A stretch of 64,000 nucleotides of DNA, from positions 434,001 through 498,000 of the forward strand of contig NZ_BSOT01000005.1 in NCBI RefSeq assembly GCF_030160655.1, in the 5' to 3' direction. Numbering within the stretch: the first letter of the stretch is position 1; each line of letters opens with the position of its first letter. Origin of the DNA: Agaribacter marinus. GTDB lineage: Bacteria > Pseudomonadota > Gammaproteobacteria > Enterobacterales > Alteromonadaceae. The translations under genes were made by a program, and so were the position numbers. Below are positions 9,543-18,710 of this stretch, piece after piece. The notes under the pieces are model-generated. The model did no database searches. It was not told where the DNA came from and was given only the letters and a program-made list of their open reading frames with translations.

Positions 9543-9569
9543 AAAAAGCGCTCTTAGAGCGCTTTTTTT
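9543..9569 (+). terminator. Intrinsic terminator after rpsO
   Basis: AAAAAGCGCTC/GAGCGCTTTTTTT (9543-9553 and 9557-9569) with a 3-nt loop ends in a T-run. The A/T-flanked stem can also serve the convergent gene at 9582. Confidence 0.85.
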
Positions 9570-9581
9570 GTGCTTAAGTAT

Positions 9582-10322
9582 TTATTTATTTTCGCTAGCA
9601 AAAAACAAAGTGACTTTTGCCATATCGTGAATTTTATTACGGTATGAGACCAACGCTTTGTAGTCCGGATCCTGTCCTACAAGTTTCATATTCTCGGGGT
9701 TTTCTAGATTCCAAAAATTTAGACGAACAGCGTGCTCAGGCGCAACGCCCCTCAGCTTTTTAGTAATGTCGTACGATGCAAAGCGTGTCATGCCATATCT
9801 TTGAGTTATTGGTGCAACACTATTCTCATATTGCTGCCGGTCATTGACATCAAAGTCAGGTGCCATAACAACTAAATCAGCCAAGATCGTATGTCCGGCA
9901 GTTCCTCCAATAGAATCTGGCTCAGCAAAAAATATGGATAGCGCAGCCATATCGTGAATACTATTTCTGAACTCTATGAGAGATTGATAATCCGCATCTT
10001 CACTCAGGTTTTTAAGGGCGCCTTTAGGCATATGCCAAACATTTATGCGTATTACACCAGCGAGTAACTCATCTCCCATAATAAACTTTTTTACATTAAA
10101 GCTTCTTTCTATCGTCATGTTGTGATTTTTTGCAATACGAAGCATTTTATCGTCATAAATATTTCGGTCACTTATGCCGTGACCATGGCTCATTATCACA
10201 AAATCCAACATTCTTATATTGTCTGTATCCGCTAGTTCTGTATCCGCTAGCGCCATATTTGCACAACCTAAAAGTATACATAAAAACAACGTTATTTGAC
10301 GGAAAGTGGCAGGCGTTTTCAT
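9582..10322 (-). CDS. Secreted protein with two DUF1330-like domains
   Basis: The start is taken at the ATG at 10322 (246 aa, MKTPATFRQIT) because AAGGAA lies upstream; the longer frame to 10433 crosses the operator region. A signal peptide ends near NMALA. Two similar halves follow (about 37-140 and 150-246), each with a pattern like DADYQSLIEFRNSIHDMA..SIFFAE and DPDYKALVSYRNKIHDMAKVTLFFA. This resembles the DUF1330/ferredoxin-like alpha-beta dimer fold, so one chain may form a pseudo-dimer. The function is unknown. It is divergent from the TetR gene at 10452 with palindromes between them, so it is probably the repressor's target. Confidence 0.65.
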   Translation of the reverse strand: MKTPATFRQITLFLCILLGCANMALADTELADTDNIRMLDFVIMSHGHGISDRNIYDDKMLRIAKNHNMTIERSFNVKKFIMGDELLAGVIRINVWHMPKGALKNLSEDADYQSLIEFRNSIHDMAALSIFFAEPDSIGGTAGHTILADLVVMAPDFDVNDRQQYENSVAPITQRYGMTRFASYDITKKLRGVAPEHAVRLNFWNLENPENMKLVGQDPDYKALVSYRNKIHDMAKVTLFFASENK

Positions 10323-10350
10323 TTTGGGTTCCTTGTTTAAGATATAATAT

Positions 10351-10420
10351 TGTACACTCGTGTACATTTTAGAGTGTATACACATATTCTTCTTGTGTAA
10401 ATAGTGTACATGAATGTACA
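10351..10420. promoter_or_regulatory. Operator cluster for the TetR regulator
   Basis: TGTACA-N4-TGTACA occurs twice (10351-10366 and 10405-10420), with centres 54 bp apart, and a perfect 10-bp palindrome GTGTATACAC (10374-10383) lies between them. The cluster fills the divergent gap between the DUF1330-like gene and tetR. Binding by the adjacent TetR protein is inferred from position and symmetry. Confidence 0.65.
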
Positions 10421-10451
10421 ATATAGAACTCAAAACAAGTTGGTTTGATTT

Positions 10452-11045
10452 ATGGGAAGAGTGGCAAAATTTGATCGTGACAAAGCGATTGAGAAGGTAA
10501 TGTATGAACTATGGCAAAAAGGCTATGAGGCGTGCTCAGTAAAGTCTCTATCAGAAACTTTGGAGATTACACGTTCTAGTTTTTATCATGCTTTTGGCAG
10601 CAGAGAGGCTTTATTTAAAGAAGCATTGACAAAATATTTTGAACAAAGCCCTGCAAAAGCGTTTAATGAAGGTAATAAACAAACCCCTATTAAAGCGTTA
10701 TTTACGGACACCTTTAAGCATATTTGTTCGGTCGTCGCGTCGGCAAACTCATTAAAAGGTTGTATGTTAGTTAACTGCACGTCTGAGCTTGCAAACATTC
10801 ACCCTGATTTATCCCCCTATATAAGCGATGCCAATAAATCAATAATGGCTCAATTTGAATACTTAGTAAACTGCGGAAAGGAGCGAAAGGAAATTACTGA
10901 ACATGCGAATACCAAAGCCCTGGCACTAATATTACAAAACCTGTTAAACGGGATTTACATGATGTCTAAAGTACCTGGAAACGAAGACAACCTATGGTTA
11001 ATGGCAGAACAAACCTTAAAGAGTGTTGATTTATACGAAGGCTAA
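10452..11045 (+). CDS. TetR/AcrR family transcriptional repressor
   Basis: The 197-aa protein has a TetR N-terminal DNA-binding domain (about 10-57): FDRDKAIEKVMYELWQKGYE, then SVKSLSETLEITRSSFYHAFGSREALF. A helical ligand-binding domain follows with KGCMLVNCTSEL, which recalls the AcuR/YxaF-type subgroup. The divergent neighbour encodes a secreted DUF1330-like protein, and the palindromes between them suggest autorepression and control of that gene. The ligand is unknown. Confidence 0.85.
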   Translation: MGRVAKFDRDKAIEKVMYELWQKGYEACSVKSLSETLEITRSSFYHAFGSREALFKEALTKYFEQSPAKAFNEGNKQTPIKALFTDTFKHICSVVASANSLKGCMLVNCTSELANIHPDLSPYISDANKSIMAQFEYLVNCGKERKEITEHANTKALALILQNLLNGIYMMSKVPGNEDNLWLMAEQTLKSVDLYEG

Positions 11046-11109
11046 GGCCCCGATATATACTCGAGGCAAATGCTTACAGCTAATGATTAAAAGAGTGTTG
11101 TCAGCCCTT

Positions 11110-11841
11110 TTAAACCGTTTTATTTATTACTTCTTTAAGTTGGCTTTCTAACTCGTTTAATTTTTGCAGTAAGTTAGTATTACGACGCTCTAATAATATT
11201 ATTTTTTCGTTCAGCTCGCGTATTTCTTTTGATTTATCTGCATCTTGTTTATTTAAGTTTTCTTGTTCTACAGTCACCGCTAATAAATTATTCGCTTGCT
11301 CAGAAATGTTCCCGTTTATGCTGTTAATACGCGTCACTAGTTGTTGATTATCAGATTCCGCGTTATCTACTCGCTTGTTCACATCGCCAACGACTTTGTT
11401 TACATCCGTTTGAAAGTCTTTTACGGAAGTTTGTAAGGCTTTTATTTCTTGTTGGTTTCGGCGCCAAGCGCTAGCCCAGAGCTTATCCATTTGATCCCAT
11501 AGCTCTTTAGACTTCTCTGTTAGCTCACTTACTTTGACTTGAAGCGCGACAGTGGAGTTACCAATTTCTTCACCTGTAGCAGACAGTTGATTTTCAACAG
11601 ACAGGATTCTATCGCCATTGCTGACAATGGTTTGATTAGCTTTTTGCAGTTCAAGGTATAAATAGACGCAGCCTGCCAACGCGACAAGGCTCACCAACAA
11701 CAAAGTACTGACAAGAATATTATTGCTCTTAACCGGCTGCACCACTGTTTGAGTCGGCTTTCGTGCACTTGATGTTGGAATTCTATCATCAACATCTACA
11801 TTTATGGGTGCAAACTCTTGGTCTTTATCCCCTGCAGTCAT
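11110..11841 (-). CDS. Single-pass membrane protein with long coiled coil
   Basis: The 243-aa protein has a polar cytoplasmic N-terminus (1-40), one transmembrane helix (about 42-63, NILVSTLLLVSLVALAGC) and a long extracytoplasmic coiled coil (about 64-240) rich in Gln, Asn, Glu and Lys with heptad spacing. No catalytic motif is seen. AAGGA precedes the ATG. Similar alteromonad proteins are unnamed as far as I know. A structural or envelope role is a guess. Confidence 0.6.
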   Translation of the reverse strand: MTAGDKDQEFAPINVDVDDRIPTSSARKPTQTVVQPVKSNNILVSTLLLVSLVALAGCVYLYLELQKANQTIVSNGDRILSVENQLSATGEEIGNSTVALQVKVSELTEKSKELWDQMDKLWASAWRRNQQEIKALQTSVKDFQTDVNKVVGDVNKRVDNAESDNQQLVTRINSINGNISEQANNLLAVTVEQENLNKQDADKSKEIRELNEKIILLERRNTNLLQKLNELESQLKEVINKTV

Positions 11842-11915
11842 TCCTTTTCCTCTTCTTATATTATAGTTACTAGCGATTCATTCTGGTCATGCAGACATTC
11901 AATACTCGCAATGAT

Positions 11916-11934
11916 ACCTAAACTAAATTTAGGT
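11916..11934. promoter_or_regulatory. Inverted repeat in 317-bp divergent gap
   Basis: ACCTAAA/TTTAGGT (11916-11922 and 11928-11934, 5-nt spacer) lies between the coiled-coil gene and the GGDEF/EAL gene. The rest of the gap 11842-12158 is AT-rich with no coding sequence or clear promoter that I can support. The palindrome could be an operator; no regulator is obvious. Confidence 0.3.
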
Positions 11935-12158
11935 GCTAGTAAAAACTGCTTTAAACACAAGTGCTAAGTGCATATTTTGTAAAATTAGAGAATTGTTACA
12001 AAAATGTTTGTTGGTTTTGTTTTAAATTTTCTTAGTTTGTCTTAAATATAGGCAAAACGGCGCTTCGCTAAGCAATTCCGACGTGCTTATACCGAATAAA
12101 TTGCAAAATTGTAAAAACAACCATATGATGAAGTTTCAAGTGTTTATATGCGTGTTAT

Positions 12159-14597
12159 ATGAAGCTAAATCAAAAGTTATCATTTAAGCTTGGGATAAGA
12201 AGCTTAGTACTTCTTGTATTCCTAGGATTGGTAATGGCGTTTTTGCAAACCTTGTTTGATTTTAAACAACGCCAGACGGAAGTACGCTCAAGTATTGAAG
12301 CAATATTAGAGTCAGCCCAAACTACTGCATCAAATGCTGTATACCTTCTCGACAAAGAACAAGCAAACAACGTTATTAATGGTTTAGTTTTATTCGATTA
12401 TTTTAGCTACGTTTCGATTATAGATGACCACGGAAACGTAATGGCGGAGTTTTCTCGTCAAGAGCAAAACATGGTTGAGGAAGACTTTCCTAACCACAGC
12501 TCTTACAATCCGATGCTATCCTTACTCACCGATAATTTTACTAAATCAAGTTTGTTATTGTCAGGCCAACCGCTAGCCGCAGGGCGCTCGCAAATATATG
12601 GTGAATTGATATATGTGATTGACAACCATGTTGCGTTATCTGGAGTATATGACCGAGCCATTAGAGCGTTCATCATTGCGTCGGCTGGTTATATATTTCT
12701 TACTATTGCGCTAAGTGTTGTATATCATTACATGTTAGCTTCACCGTTAATGCGGTTGTCTAGGCGTTTCCAACGCGTCAATACCAAGTCTATTGCGACG
12801 CAGCAGATCAATCATTTGGTAGGTCATGAAAAAGACGAGTTTAGCCTTATTGTAAATGCAGCAAACGACATGCTATCCCGGATATCTACAAGCCAAGTAC
12901 TACTTACTGAGCGCTCCCAGCGCTTTCGGCTTATTTTGGATACGGCTCCCGCACTTATCTTTTCCTTAGATAAAAACTTTGAATTTGTGTTTGCAAACAA
13001 AGCTACCGCGGCGTTTTATGGTTATTCTATATATGAGTTAAAAGGCCGTTCTGCGAATGACGTTATCAAACCCATTGACCCTGAATTTATGCGGGCTATT
13101 AACTTGTTCTTCGATGGTAAGAAGAATCAAATAAGTAAAACAATTCAGGTCAAAAATGCTAGTGGTGCTGATTGCTATGTCGAAATGACGTTAGTCAAAT
13201 TTAAAACGCCAGAAAAGCACAGTATTTTGGTCACGGCGACGGATGTTACCAAGCGCGTGAAAGCGGAAGAAAAAATAGAATCATTGGCCTATTTCGATCC
13301 GCTTACCTCGTTGCCAAATCGAAACAAAGTGTATGAAGTACTTAGCCTGCCTAGTGAAGGACAAGAAGGCATGTATGGCATAGCTGCGATTGCAGATCTA
13401 GACCAGTTTAAACGTATAAACGATACACTTAGCCACAGTGTTGGTGATCAATTAATCGTAAAACTTGCACGTCGCCTTCAAAAAGAGTTTTCGTTTTCTG
13501 ATTTAATGGCGAGGTTAGGTGCAGATGAATTTTTGTGCATCGAAGAAAACGTGTCTGACAATATACACACCGCGTCAAATGGCGCTGAGGTATTGGGAGA
13601 GCGATTGAGAGCATGCATAAATAAAGAGATTGAAATTGGACTGCATAGTTACGCGTTAACAGCATCTATTGGCGTTATTGTTTTCAAAAAAGGTAAGTCT
13701 TCTGCGGACGAAATTCTGCAGTATGCCGACACTGCAATGTATGAATCAAAGCGAGCAGGGCGTAACCGCGTTACCCTGTTTAAAAATGAAATGGCGACGC
13801 AGGCGGCCGAGTTATTGAAACTCGAAAGGGATATCATGAAGGCGATGTTCCGAGACGAATTCTATTTTGTTTTGCAACCCTTGGTCGACTCAGAGACTCA
13901 CCAGCTTGTGAGTGCTGAAGCGCTGATGCGCTGGCGTAAAGACGGCGAAATCATAAGTCCTGGCGAGTTTATACCATTTTTGGAAGAGAGTGCGTTAATC
14001 GTTGATGTGGGCGAGCGCATCCTGAACGCTATATGTGAGTATATTGCTGATTTAATCGATCGCGGTTTAATGTTTGAAGGCTTCAAAATAGCAGTAAATA
14101 TCAGTGCGAAGCAGTTAGCGAGACACGATTTTATTGAGTGTGTTTCAAAGGTTTTAAAGAAACACCGCGTTGAGGGACAACATCTAGAGTTTGAAATTAC
14201 CGAAAGTGTTGCACTTGATAATAAAGAAGACACGATTGTTAAAATTGATATGCTCAAAAAAATGGGGATTAGCTTTTCCCTAGATGACTTTGGTACGGGT
14301 TACAGCTCGCTTAGCCATTTAAAAGACTTGGATGTGAATAAGCTTAAAATAGATCGTTCGTTTGTAAATGACATTATGCATGACCCTCAAGATGAAAAAC
14401 TAGTTCGGTCAATTATTCAGTTAGCACGTAATTTAGATTTAACGACAGTTGCCGAAGGTGTGGAAACCCAGTCTCAGGTTGAGTGGTTAATGCTGCAAGG
14501 CGAAGTATTACTGCAGGGGTATTATTTTAGTCGGCCGCTTGTTCCTGAAGAGTTTGAAGCAAAATACCTTAAACAGATGCACGTGGTAAATAAATAA
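12159..14597 (+). CDS. Membrane GGDEF/EAL protein with PAS domain
   Basis: The 812-aa protein has transmembrane helices at about 13-30 and 166-188 around a periplasmic sensor region, a HAMP-like linker, a PAS domain (about 250-375), a GGDEF domain (about 385-545) and an EAL domain (about 560-800). The EAL part keeps the catalytic set: EALMRW (587-592), EITESVALD, DDFGTGYSSL, KIDRSFV and AEGVET, so it is probably an active cyclic-di-GMP phosphodiesterase. The GGDEF signature reads GADEF (454-458), so cyclase activity is doubtful and the domain may only bind GTP. Regulation of curli or motility by this gene is possible but not shown. Confidence 0.92.
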   Translation: MKLNQKLSFKLGIRSLVLLVFLGLVMAFLQTLFDFKQRQTEVRSSIEAILESAQTTASNAVYLLDKEQANNVINGLVLFDYFSYVSIIDDHGNVMAEFSRQEQNMVEEDFPNHSSYNPMLSLLTDNFTKSSLLLSGQPLAAGRSQIYGELIYVIDNHVALSGVYDRAIRAFIIASAGYIFLTIALSVVYHYMLASPLMRLSRRFQRVNTKSIATQQINHLVGHEKDEFSLIVNAANDMLSRISTSQVLLTERSQRFRLILDTAPALIFSLDKNFEFVFANKATAAFYGYSIYELKGRSANDVIKPIDPEFMRAINLFFDGKKNQISKTIQVKNASGADCYVEMTLVKFKTPEKHSILVTATDVTKRVKAEEKIESLAYFDPLTSLPNRNKVYEVLSLPSEGQEGMYGIAAIADLDQFKRINDTLSHSVGDQLIVKLARRLQKEFSFSDLMARLGADEFLCIEENVSDNIHTASNGAEVLGERLRACINKEIEIGLHSYALTASIGVIVFKKGKSSADEILQYADTAMYESKRAGRNRVTLFKNEMATQAAELLKLERDIMKAMFRDEFYFVLQPLVDSETHQLVSAEALMRWRKDGEIISPGEFIPFLEESALIVDVGERILNAICEYIADLIDRGLMFEGFKIAVNISAKQLARHDFIECVSKVLKKHRVEGQHLEFEITESVALDNKEDTIVKIDMLKKMGISFSLDDFGTGYSSLSHLKDLDVNKLKIDRSFVNDIMHDPQDEKLVRSIIQLARNLDLTTVAEGVETQSQVEWLMLQGEVLLQGYYFSRPLVPEEFEAKYLKQMHVVNK

Positions 14598-14715
14598 TCA
14601 GCTCCCTATTATCGCTTGCTTAATAATAAACAGTTATACGATATCGTTAACAATTAAATGGAAACAGTTTACAAGCAGTGAATATTAGTCTGTACTAGAG
14701 ATTCTACTACTTACT

Positions 14716-15804
14716 ATGGCTTGTAAATTCACGATGAAACGCTTACTCATTGCACTTCCTATTACGCTAGCAGTTTTATTTTCCAATACACTAGCGTTTG
14801 CGACAGATTCCTTCGAAATATTCCGTAAACTTGACTCTGAAATTCCACCTGCCAATATTGGCGTTAGTGACGACGGTAGAATCTTTATGAGTACTCATTT
14901 GGCATATGGTTCTGATCATAAAATGGTAGAACTGTTAGCTGATGGCAGTTATCAACCCTATCCAAAAATGGATTTTTATCCTGCGCTTAATGGCATATTA
15001 GGCACTATCGTCGACAAACATGGCATTTTGTGGTTTTTAGATACGATATGGGGTAAAGACGCCATGGGTAGAGTGATTGGTTGGGATATTAATAAAAACG
15101 AACTCTATCGAATTTATTACATTGCTCGCCCAATTGTAAATGATGCGTACATATTAAATGATATGGCGGTAGACAGAGACAATGATGCGATGTACATCAC
15201 CGAAACGGCAGATGCCACAACATCTGCCTTGCTGGTGTTGGATTTGAAAACGGGCTTAGTCCGCCGTGTACTAAATGGATCATTTGCGACGGTGCCGGAG
15301 GATAAAGATCTAATTATTGATGGCAAAATAGTGAATATGCAAGGTAAGCCTGCCCGTGTTGGCGTTAATCCTATTACCATTGACGTAAATAACGAGTGGG
15401 TATATTTTTCCCCAATGAGTGGTCAAACATTGTATCGAGTTAAAACTAGCGATTTGATTAATCAATCGTTGTCTGATGAAGCACTGACAAAGCGCGTAGA
15501 GGCTTATGCTGATAAGCCCATGGGCGATGGGATTACCATTGATGCAGCAAACAATGTATATGTATCTGATCTAACAAACAACGCGATTGGCGTGATCACG
15601 CCTGATCGTAAATATAAAATTTTACATCAAGACGCGCAAAAGTTAAGTTGGGTAGAAGGCTTTTCTACTGCGGGTGACGTAGGTATTTTGGCAACGTCTA
15701 ACAAACTACATCGTTCACCTGCGTTTAATAACGATAAGCCCACCCCCGACGACTTTTATATCCTAAAGTTTAAGCCTTTAGGTGAGGCTGTTATCGGAAG
15801 GTAG
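14716..15804 (+). CDS. Secreted royal-jelly/SMP-30-like beta-propeller protein
   Basis: The 362-aa protein has a signal peptide (MKRLLIALPITLAVLF..LAFA). It contains propeller strands with GILGTIVDKHGILWFLDT, ILNDMAVDRDNDAMYITET and GDGITIDAANNVYVSDL, which fit the major-royal-jelly/L-dopachrome-tautomerase-related family close to SMP-30 lactonases. The substrate is unknown. The start may be the ATG at 14734 rather than 14716; neither has a good ribosome binding site. It precedes the Nit1C cluster, but a terminator separates them, so it is probably independent. Confidence 0.7.
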   Translation: MACKFTMKRLLIALPITLAVLFSNTLAFATDSFEIFRKLDSEIPPANIGVSDDGRIFMSTHLAYGSDHKMVELLADGSYQPYPKMDFYPALNGILGTIVDKHGILWFLDTIWGKDAMGRVIGWDINKNELYRIYYIARPIVNDAYILNDMAVDRDNDAMYITETADATTSALLVLDLKTGLVRRVLNGSFATVPEDKDLIIDGKIVNMQGKPARVGVNPITIDVNNEWVYFSPMSGQTLYRVKTSDLINQSLSDEALTKRVEAYADKPMGDGITIDAANNVYVSDLTNNAIGVITPDRKYKILHQDAQKLSWVEGFSTAGDVGILATSNKLHRSPAFNNDKPTPDDFYILKFKPLGEAVIGR

Positions 15805-15821
15805 GCATTGCAACGATAGAT

Positions 15822-15854
15822 AAGGTAGGCGTTGGTAAACAAGGCCTACCTTTT
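15822..15854 (+). terminator. Intrinsic terminator before the Nit1C cluster
   Basis: AAGGTAGGC/GCCTACCTT (15822-15830 and 15844-15852) with a 13-nt loop ends in T's. It closes the propeller gene and isolates the downstream nitrilase operon. Confidence 0.75.
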
Positions 15855-16003
15855 GCAACTGATACCTTTTCATATTTAGCTCATTGCTGCTTTCATTCAA
15901 CTGAATCATAGCCATGGTTTGGTCAACATTTAATTAAAGATATTTCTTCTTACTCATTGATTTTGACTATGAGTGTATAGAATATTCGCGATTCATGACT
16001 ATT

Positions 16004-16020
16004 CTGGCATCTGCATTGCT
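16004..16020 (+). promoter_or_regulatory. Sigma-54 (-24/-12) promoter of the Nit1C operon
   Basis: CTGGCATCTGCATTGCT matches YTGGCACGRNNNTTGCW with the exact 12-bp GG-to-GC spacing (GG 16006-16007, GC 16018-16019). It lies 70 nt before the first Nit1C gene, so transcription should start near 16031. In Pseudomonas pseudoalcaligenes the nit1C cluster is reported to be controlled by a sigma-54-dependent activator, which fits. No activator gene is seen in the window. Confidence 0.7.
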
Positions 16021-16028
16021 TACTCTTG

Positions 16029-16049
16029 ATTGTCGATAAAATCGACAAT
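16029..16049 (+). promoter_or_regulatory. Palindrome/hairpin at the predicted Nit1C mRNA start
   Basis: ATTGTCGAT-AAA-ATCGACAAT is a perfect 9-bp inverted repeat that overlaps the expected transcription start. It could be a 5' RNA hairpin or an operator. A related partial palindrome, ATATCGTCGATAT, lies just after the last Nit1C gene (21663-21675). Confidence 0.5.
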
Positions 16050-16089
16050 TAATTGACTAGTTTCTAATACACAACATTGAGGATTTACC

Positions 16090-16572
16090 ATGCCAGAAGT
16101 TACAACGCCTGCTCATAAAGATGGTGATTTTTTTGTAGATTACGAAGAAAAGTTGTTTGAAGATGTACAAGCTAAGGACGGTGAAAAAGCGCTCGTTACA
16201 TTCCATACGGTCGCATTTGAAGGATCTATTGGTTTTGTAAATATGTTACAAGCCACCAGACTACAACGCAAAGGGTACGAAACATCGATTTTATTGTATG
16301 GTCCTGGCGTTACACTTGGCCTTCAACGAGGCTATCCCACTATAGGTGCAGAAGCCTTCCCCGGGCATCAAAACTTTACCAATCAACTCAAAAAGTTTAT
16401 GAGCGAAGGCGGCAAGGTATATAGTTGTAGATTTGCGCTGCAAGCCCTTTATGGTCATGGAGAGCCAGCGTTAATTGAAGGTATTATTCCGGTTAACCCA
16501 CTAGATGTATTGGACCTAAAACTATTGCATCAACGAGAGAATGCGTTCGTTATCGATACTTGGACCGTGTAG
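16090..16572 (+). CDS. nitB: Nit1C protein NitB (MSMEG_0572/sll0783 family)
   Basis: The 160-aa soluble protein contains [36 protein letters not shown] and [17 protein letters not shown]. It belongs to the small family conserved as the first gene of Nit1C nitrilase clusters; the fold looks DsrE-like. Its biochemical role is unknown. GAGGA precedes the ATG, and the nitrilase follows after 16 nt. It is the first gene behind the sigma-54 promoter. The nit lettering follows the Pseudomonas cyanide literature as I remember it. Confidence 0.85.
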   Translation: MPEVTTPAHKDGDFFVDYEEKLFEDVQAKDGEKALVTFHTVAFEGSIGFVNMLQATRLQRKGYETSILLYGPGVTLGLQRGYPTIGAEAFPGHQNFTNQLKKFMSEGGKVYSCRFALQALYGHGEPALIEGIIPVNPLDVLDLKLLHQRENAFVIDTWTV

Positions 16573-16588
16573 CTAAGGGGCGACTAAA

Positions 16589-17581
16589 ATGTCTCATTCC
16601 AGAGTCGTTAGAGTCGCAGCCGCTCAGTTATCTCCAGATTTGCAGTCAGCGGCTGGTAGCCTCGACAAAGTAATTGGTGCGATAGAAGATGCATCCCGTA
16701 AAGGGGCTGAGCTTATTGTCTTTCCTGAGACATTTGTCCCTTACTACCCATATTTTTCGTTTGTTTGTCCGCCTGTAAAAAGCGGTAAAGAACACCTTCG
16801 TTTGTACGAAAATGCCGTTAAGGTCCCTGGGCCAGAAGTGAAACGCGTTGGTCTATGTGCAAAAAGGTGCGAGATGGTCGTTGTATTAGGCATCAATGAG
16901 CGCGACCACGGGTCAATATACAATACCCAGCTAATATTTGACGCAACTGGCGATTTAGTCCTTAAACGCCGAAAAATCACGCCCACTTTTCATGAACGAA
17001 TGATTTGGGGGCAGGGTGACGCATCAGGTTTAAAAGTAGCTGAGACTGTTGTAGGGAAAGTCGGTGCGCTTGCTTGCTGGGAGCATTACAACCCGCTCGC
17101 GAGGTATGCTCTAATGACCCAGCATGAAGAAATACACTGTAGCCAGTTTCCTGGTTCGATGGTAGGCCCTATTTTTTCTGATCAAATAGATGTCACCATT
17201 CGACATCATGCCTTAGAGTCTGGTTGTTTTGTGGTTAACTCAACTGGCTGGCTAAGTGAGCAGCAAATAGAGTCAATTACTGAAGACATAAGCTTACAAT
17301 CGGCACTTAAAGATGGTTGTTTAACAGCGATTATTTCTCCAGAAGGAAAGCACCTTGTCGAGCCAATAAGTGCAGGCGAGGGAGTGTTGGTCACAGATTT
17401 GGATATGACGCTCATTACTAAGCGAAAGCGAATGATGGATTCAGTTGGACACTACGCTCGTCCTGAACTACTAAGTCTACTCATTAATGAAGAAAAATAC
17501 GAAAACAATCATCAAATAGCCACACATAATCATCAATCTGCAGGCCTTAAATTTACTAAGGAAACACCGGATGAGTCATAG
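16589..17581 (+). CDS. nitC: Nit1C nitrilase
   Basis: This 330-aa carbon-nitrogen hydrolase of the nitrilase branch turns a nitrile into a carboxylic acid and ammonia. The catalytic triad is visible as Glu47 ([12 protein letters not shown]), Lys129 ([18 protein letters not shown]) and Cys163 ([17 protein letters not shown]); CWEH is the nitrilase, not amidase, signature. Its natural substrate in these clusters is unsettled. Its stop overlaps the next gene by 11 nt, which suggests translational coupling. Confidence 0.95.
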   Translation: MSHSRVVRVAAAQLSPDLQSAAGSLDKVIGAIEDASRKGAELIVFPETFVPYYPYFSFVCPPVKSGKEHLRLYENAVKVPGPEVKRVGLCAKRCEMVVVLGINERDHGSIYNTQLIFDATGDLVLKRRKITPTFHERMIWGQGDASGLKVAETVVGKVGALACWEHYNPLARYALMTQHEEIHCSQFPGSMVGPIFSDQIDVTIRHHALESGCFVVNSTGWLSEQQIESITEDISLQSALKDGCLTAIISPEGKHLVEPISAGEGVLVTDLDMTLITKRKRMMDSVGHYARPELLSLLINEEKYENNHQIATHNHQSAGLKFTKETPDES

Positions 17582-18689
17582 TCAACAGATGCAGCAACTA
17601 ATAACGGATATTCAGTCAAAAGGCGTGCGCTTGTCCTCGACAGAGCAAGAGCACGTGAGTAGAAAAGGCGGTGCAGGTCCAAGTGATCATCAAGCTATCG
17701 TGATTGATGGTTCGACGGTAATGGTGCCTGTGCACACGCAATCAGCAAACTATTCACCATATACATTAGCTGATAATGAAGTAGGGGAAGTCACGCTTAA
17801 AAATGAAGGGATTCCTATTGTTGACGTTACGTTTGCAAGAGACCCGAAGTTTTATCAGCTAAAAACCAGCGACGGTATACCGTATTCGCACATCGCCACA
17901 CTGCACAGCACTGATGTATTGGCAACGACTGTGTTGCAAACCTGTATAAGGTATGGCGGCATGAACAAAACATGCAAATTTTGTTCGATTGAACAGTCGC
18001 TTGCGGCTGGCAGAACGATTGCCTACAAACGGCCTTCACAGCTTGCAGAGGTTGCTAAAGCCGCGGTAGAACTTGATGGCGTAAAACACATGGTTATGAC
18101 GACAGGCACACCATCAACGCCTGACAGAGGGGCTAAAGTGCTAACTGAGAGCGTGTCTGCTGTAAAAGCAGCAGTCGATTTACCAATACAAGTACAATGC
18201 GAACCACCAAACGATCATCACTGGTTTCAATTGCTTAAGGAAGCCGGCGCAGATGCCCTTGGTATGCACATCGAAGTAGTCTCGCCACGATTGCGTAAAT
18301 CGATGATGCCTAGCAAATCTCAAATTACACTCGATGAATACATGAAAGCGTTTAAGGCGGCAGTGCCAATATTTGGCTGGGGGCAGGTTAGTACCTATAT
18401 TCTTGCTGGTTTGGGGGATACCGTAGACGACATTTTAGCGGTATGTGACGAATTGATTGCGATAGGGGTATATCCCTTTGTTGTGCCTTTTGTACCAATT
18501 CGCGGCACGCCTTTGGAAGACCATCCCGCGCCTAGCTCTGAGCTAATGGTCGCCATTTTACGTCCGCTTGGAGCGAAATTGGCTGCGGCGAATATGTCAT
18601 CTGCACAAGTCAAAGCTGGCTGTGCGAAGTGCGGTGCATGCTCTTCGCTGCAAAAGTATGAAAATACGAACGCCAAGCAACTAAATTAA
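17571..18689 (+). CDS. nitD: Nit1C radical SAM protein (MSMEG_0568 family)
   Basis: The 372-aa protein has the cysteine motif C-x9-C-x2-C (Cys125, Cys135, Cys138; [15 protein letters not shown]). This spacing differs from the common CxxxCxxC and is, as far as I recall, typical of this family. A radical SAM barrel follows ([15 protein letters not shown], then VQCEPP). A second cysteine group near the C-terminus (GCAKCGACS, about 348-356) could hold another cluster or metal. The reaction is unknown; a tailoring step on the nitrilase substrate or product is inferred. Confidence 0.9.
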   Translation: MSHSQQMQQLITDIQSKGVRLSSTEQEHVSRKGGAGPSDHQAIVIDGSTVMVPVHTQSANYSPYTLADNEVGEVTLKNEGIPIVDVTFARDPKFYQLKTSDGIPYSHIATLHSTDVLATTVLQTCIRYGGMNKTCKFCSIEQSLAAGRTIAYKRPSQLAEVAKAAVELDGVKHMVMTTGTPSTPDRGAKVLTESVSAVKAAVDLPIQVQCEPPNDHHWFQLLKEAGADALGMHIEVVSPRLRKSMMPSKSQITLDEYMKAFKAAVPIFGWGQVSTYILAGLGDTVDDILAVCDELIAIGVYPFVVPFVPIRGTPLEDHPAPSSELMVAILRPLGAKLAAANMSSAQVKAGCAKCGACSSLQKYENTNAKQLN

Positions 18690-18710
18690 CGTTTTGGTAA
18701 TAGGAACGAT

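Noticed and set aside
10323-10433. N-terminal extension of the tandem DUF1330-like protein
   Set aside because: It runs through the operator palindromes and precedes the signal peptide; the ATG at 10322 has a ribosome binding site.
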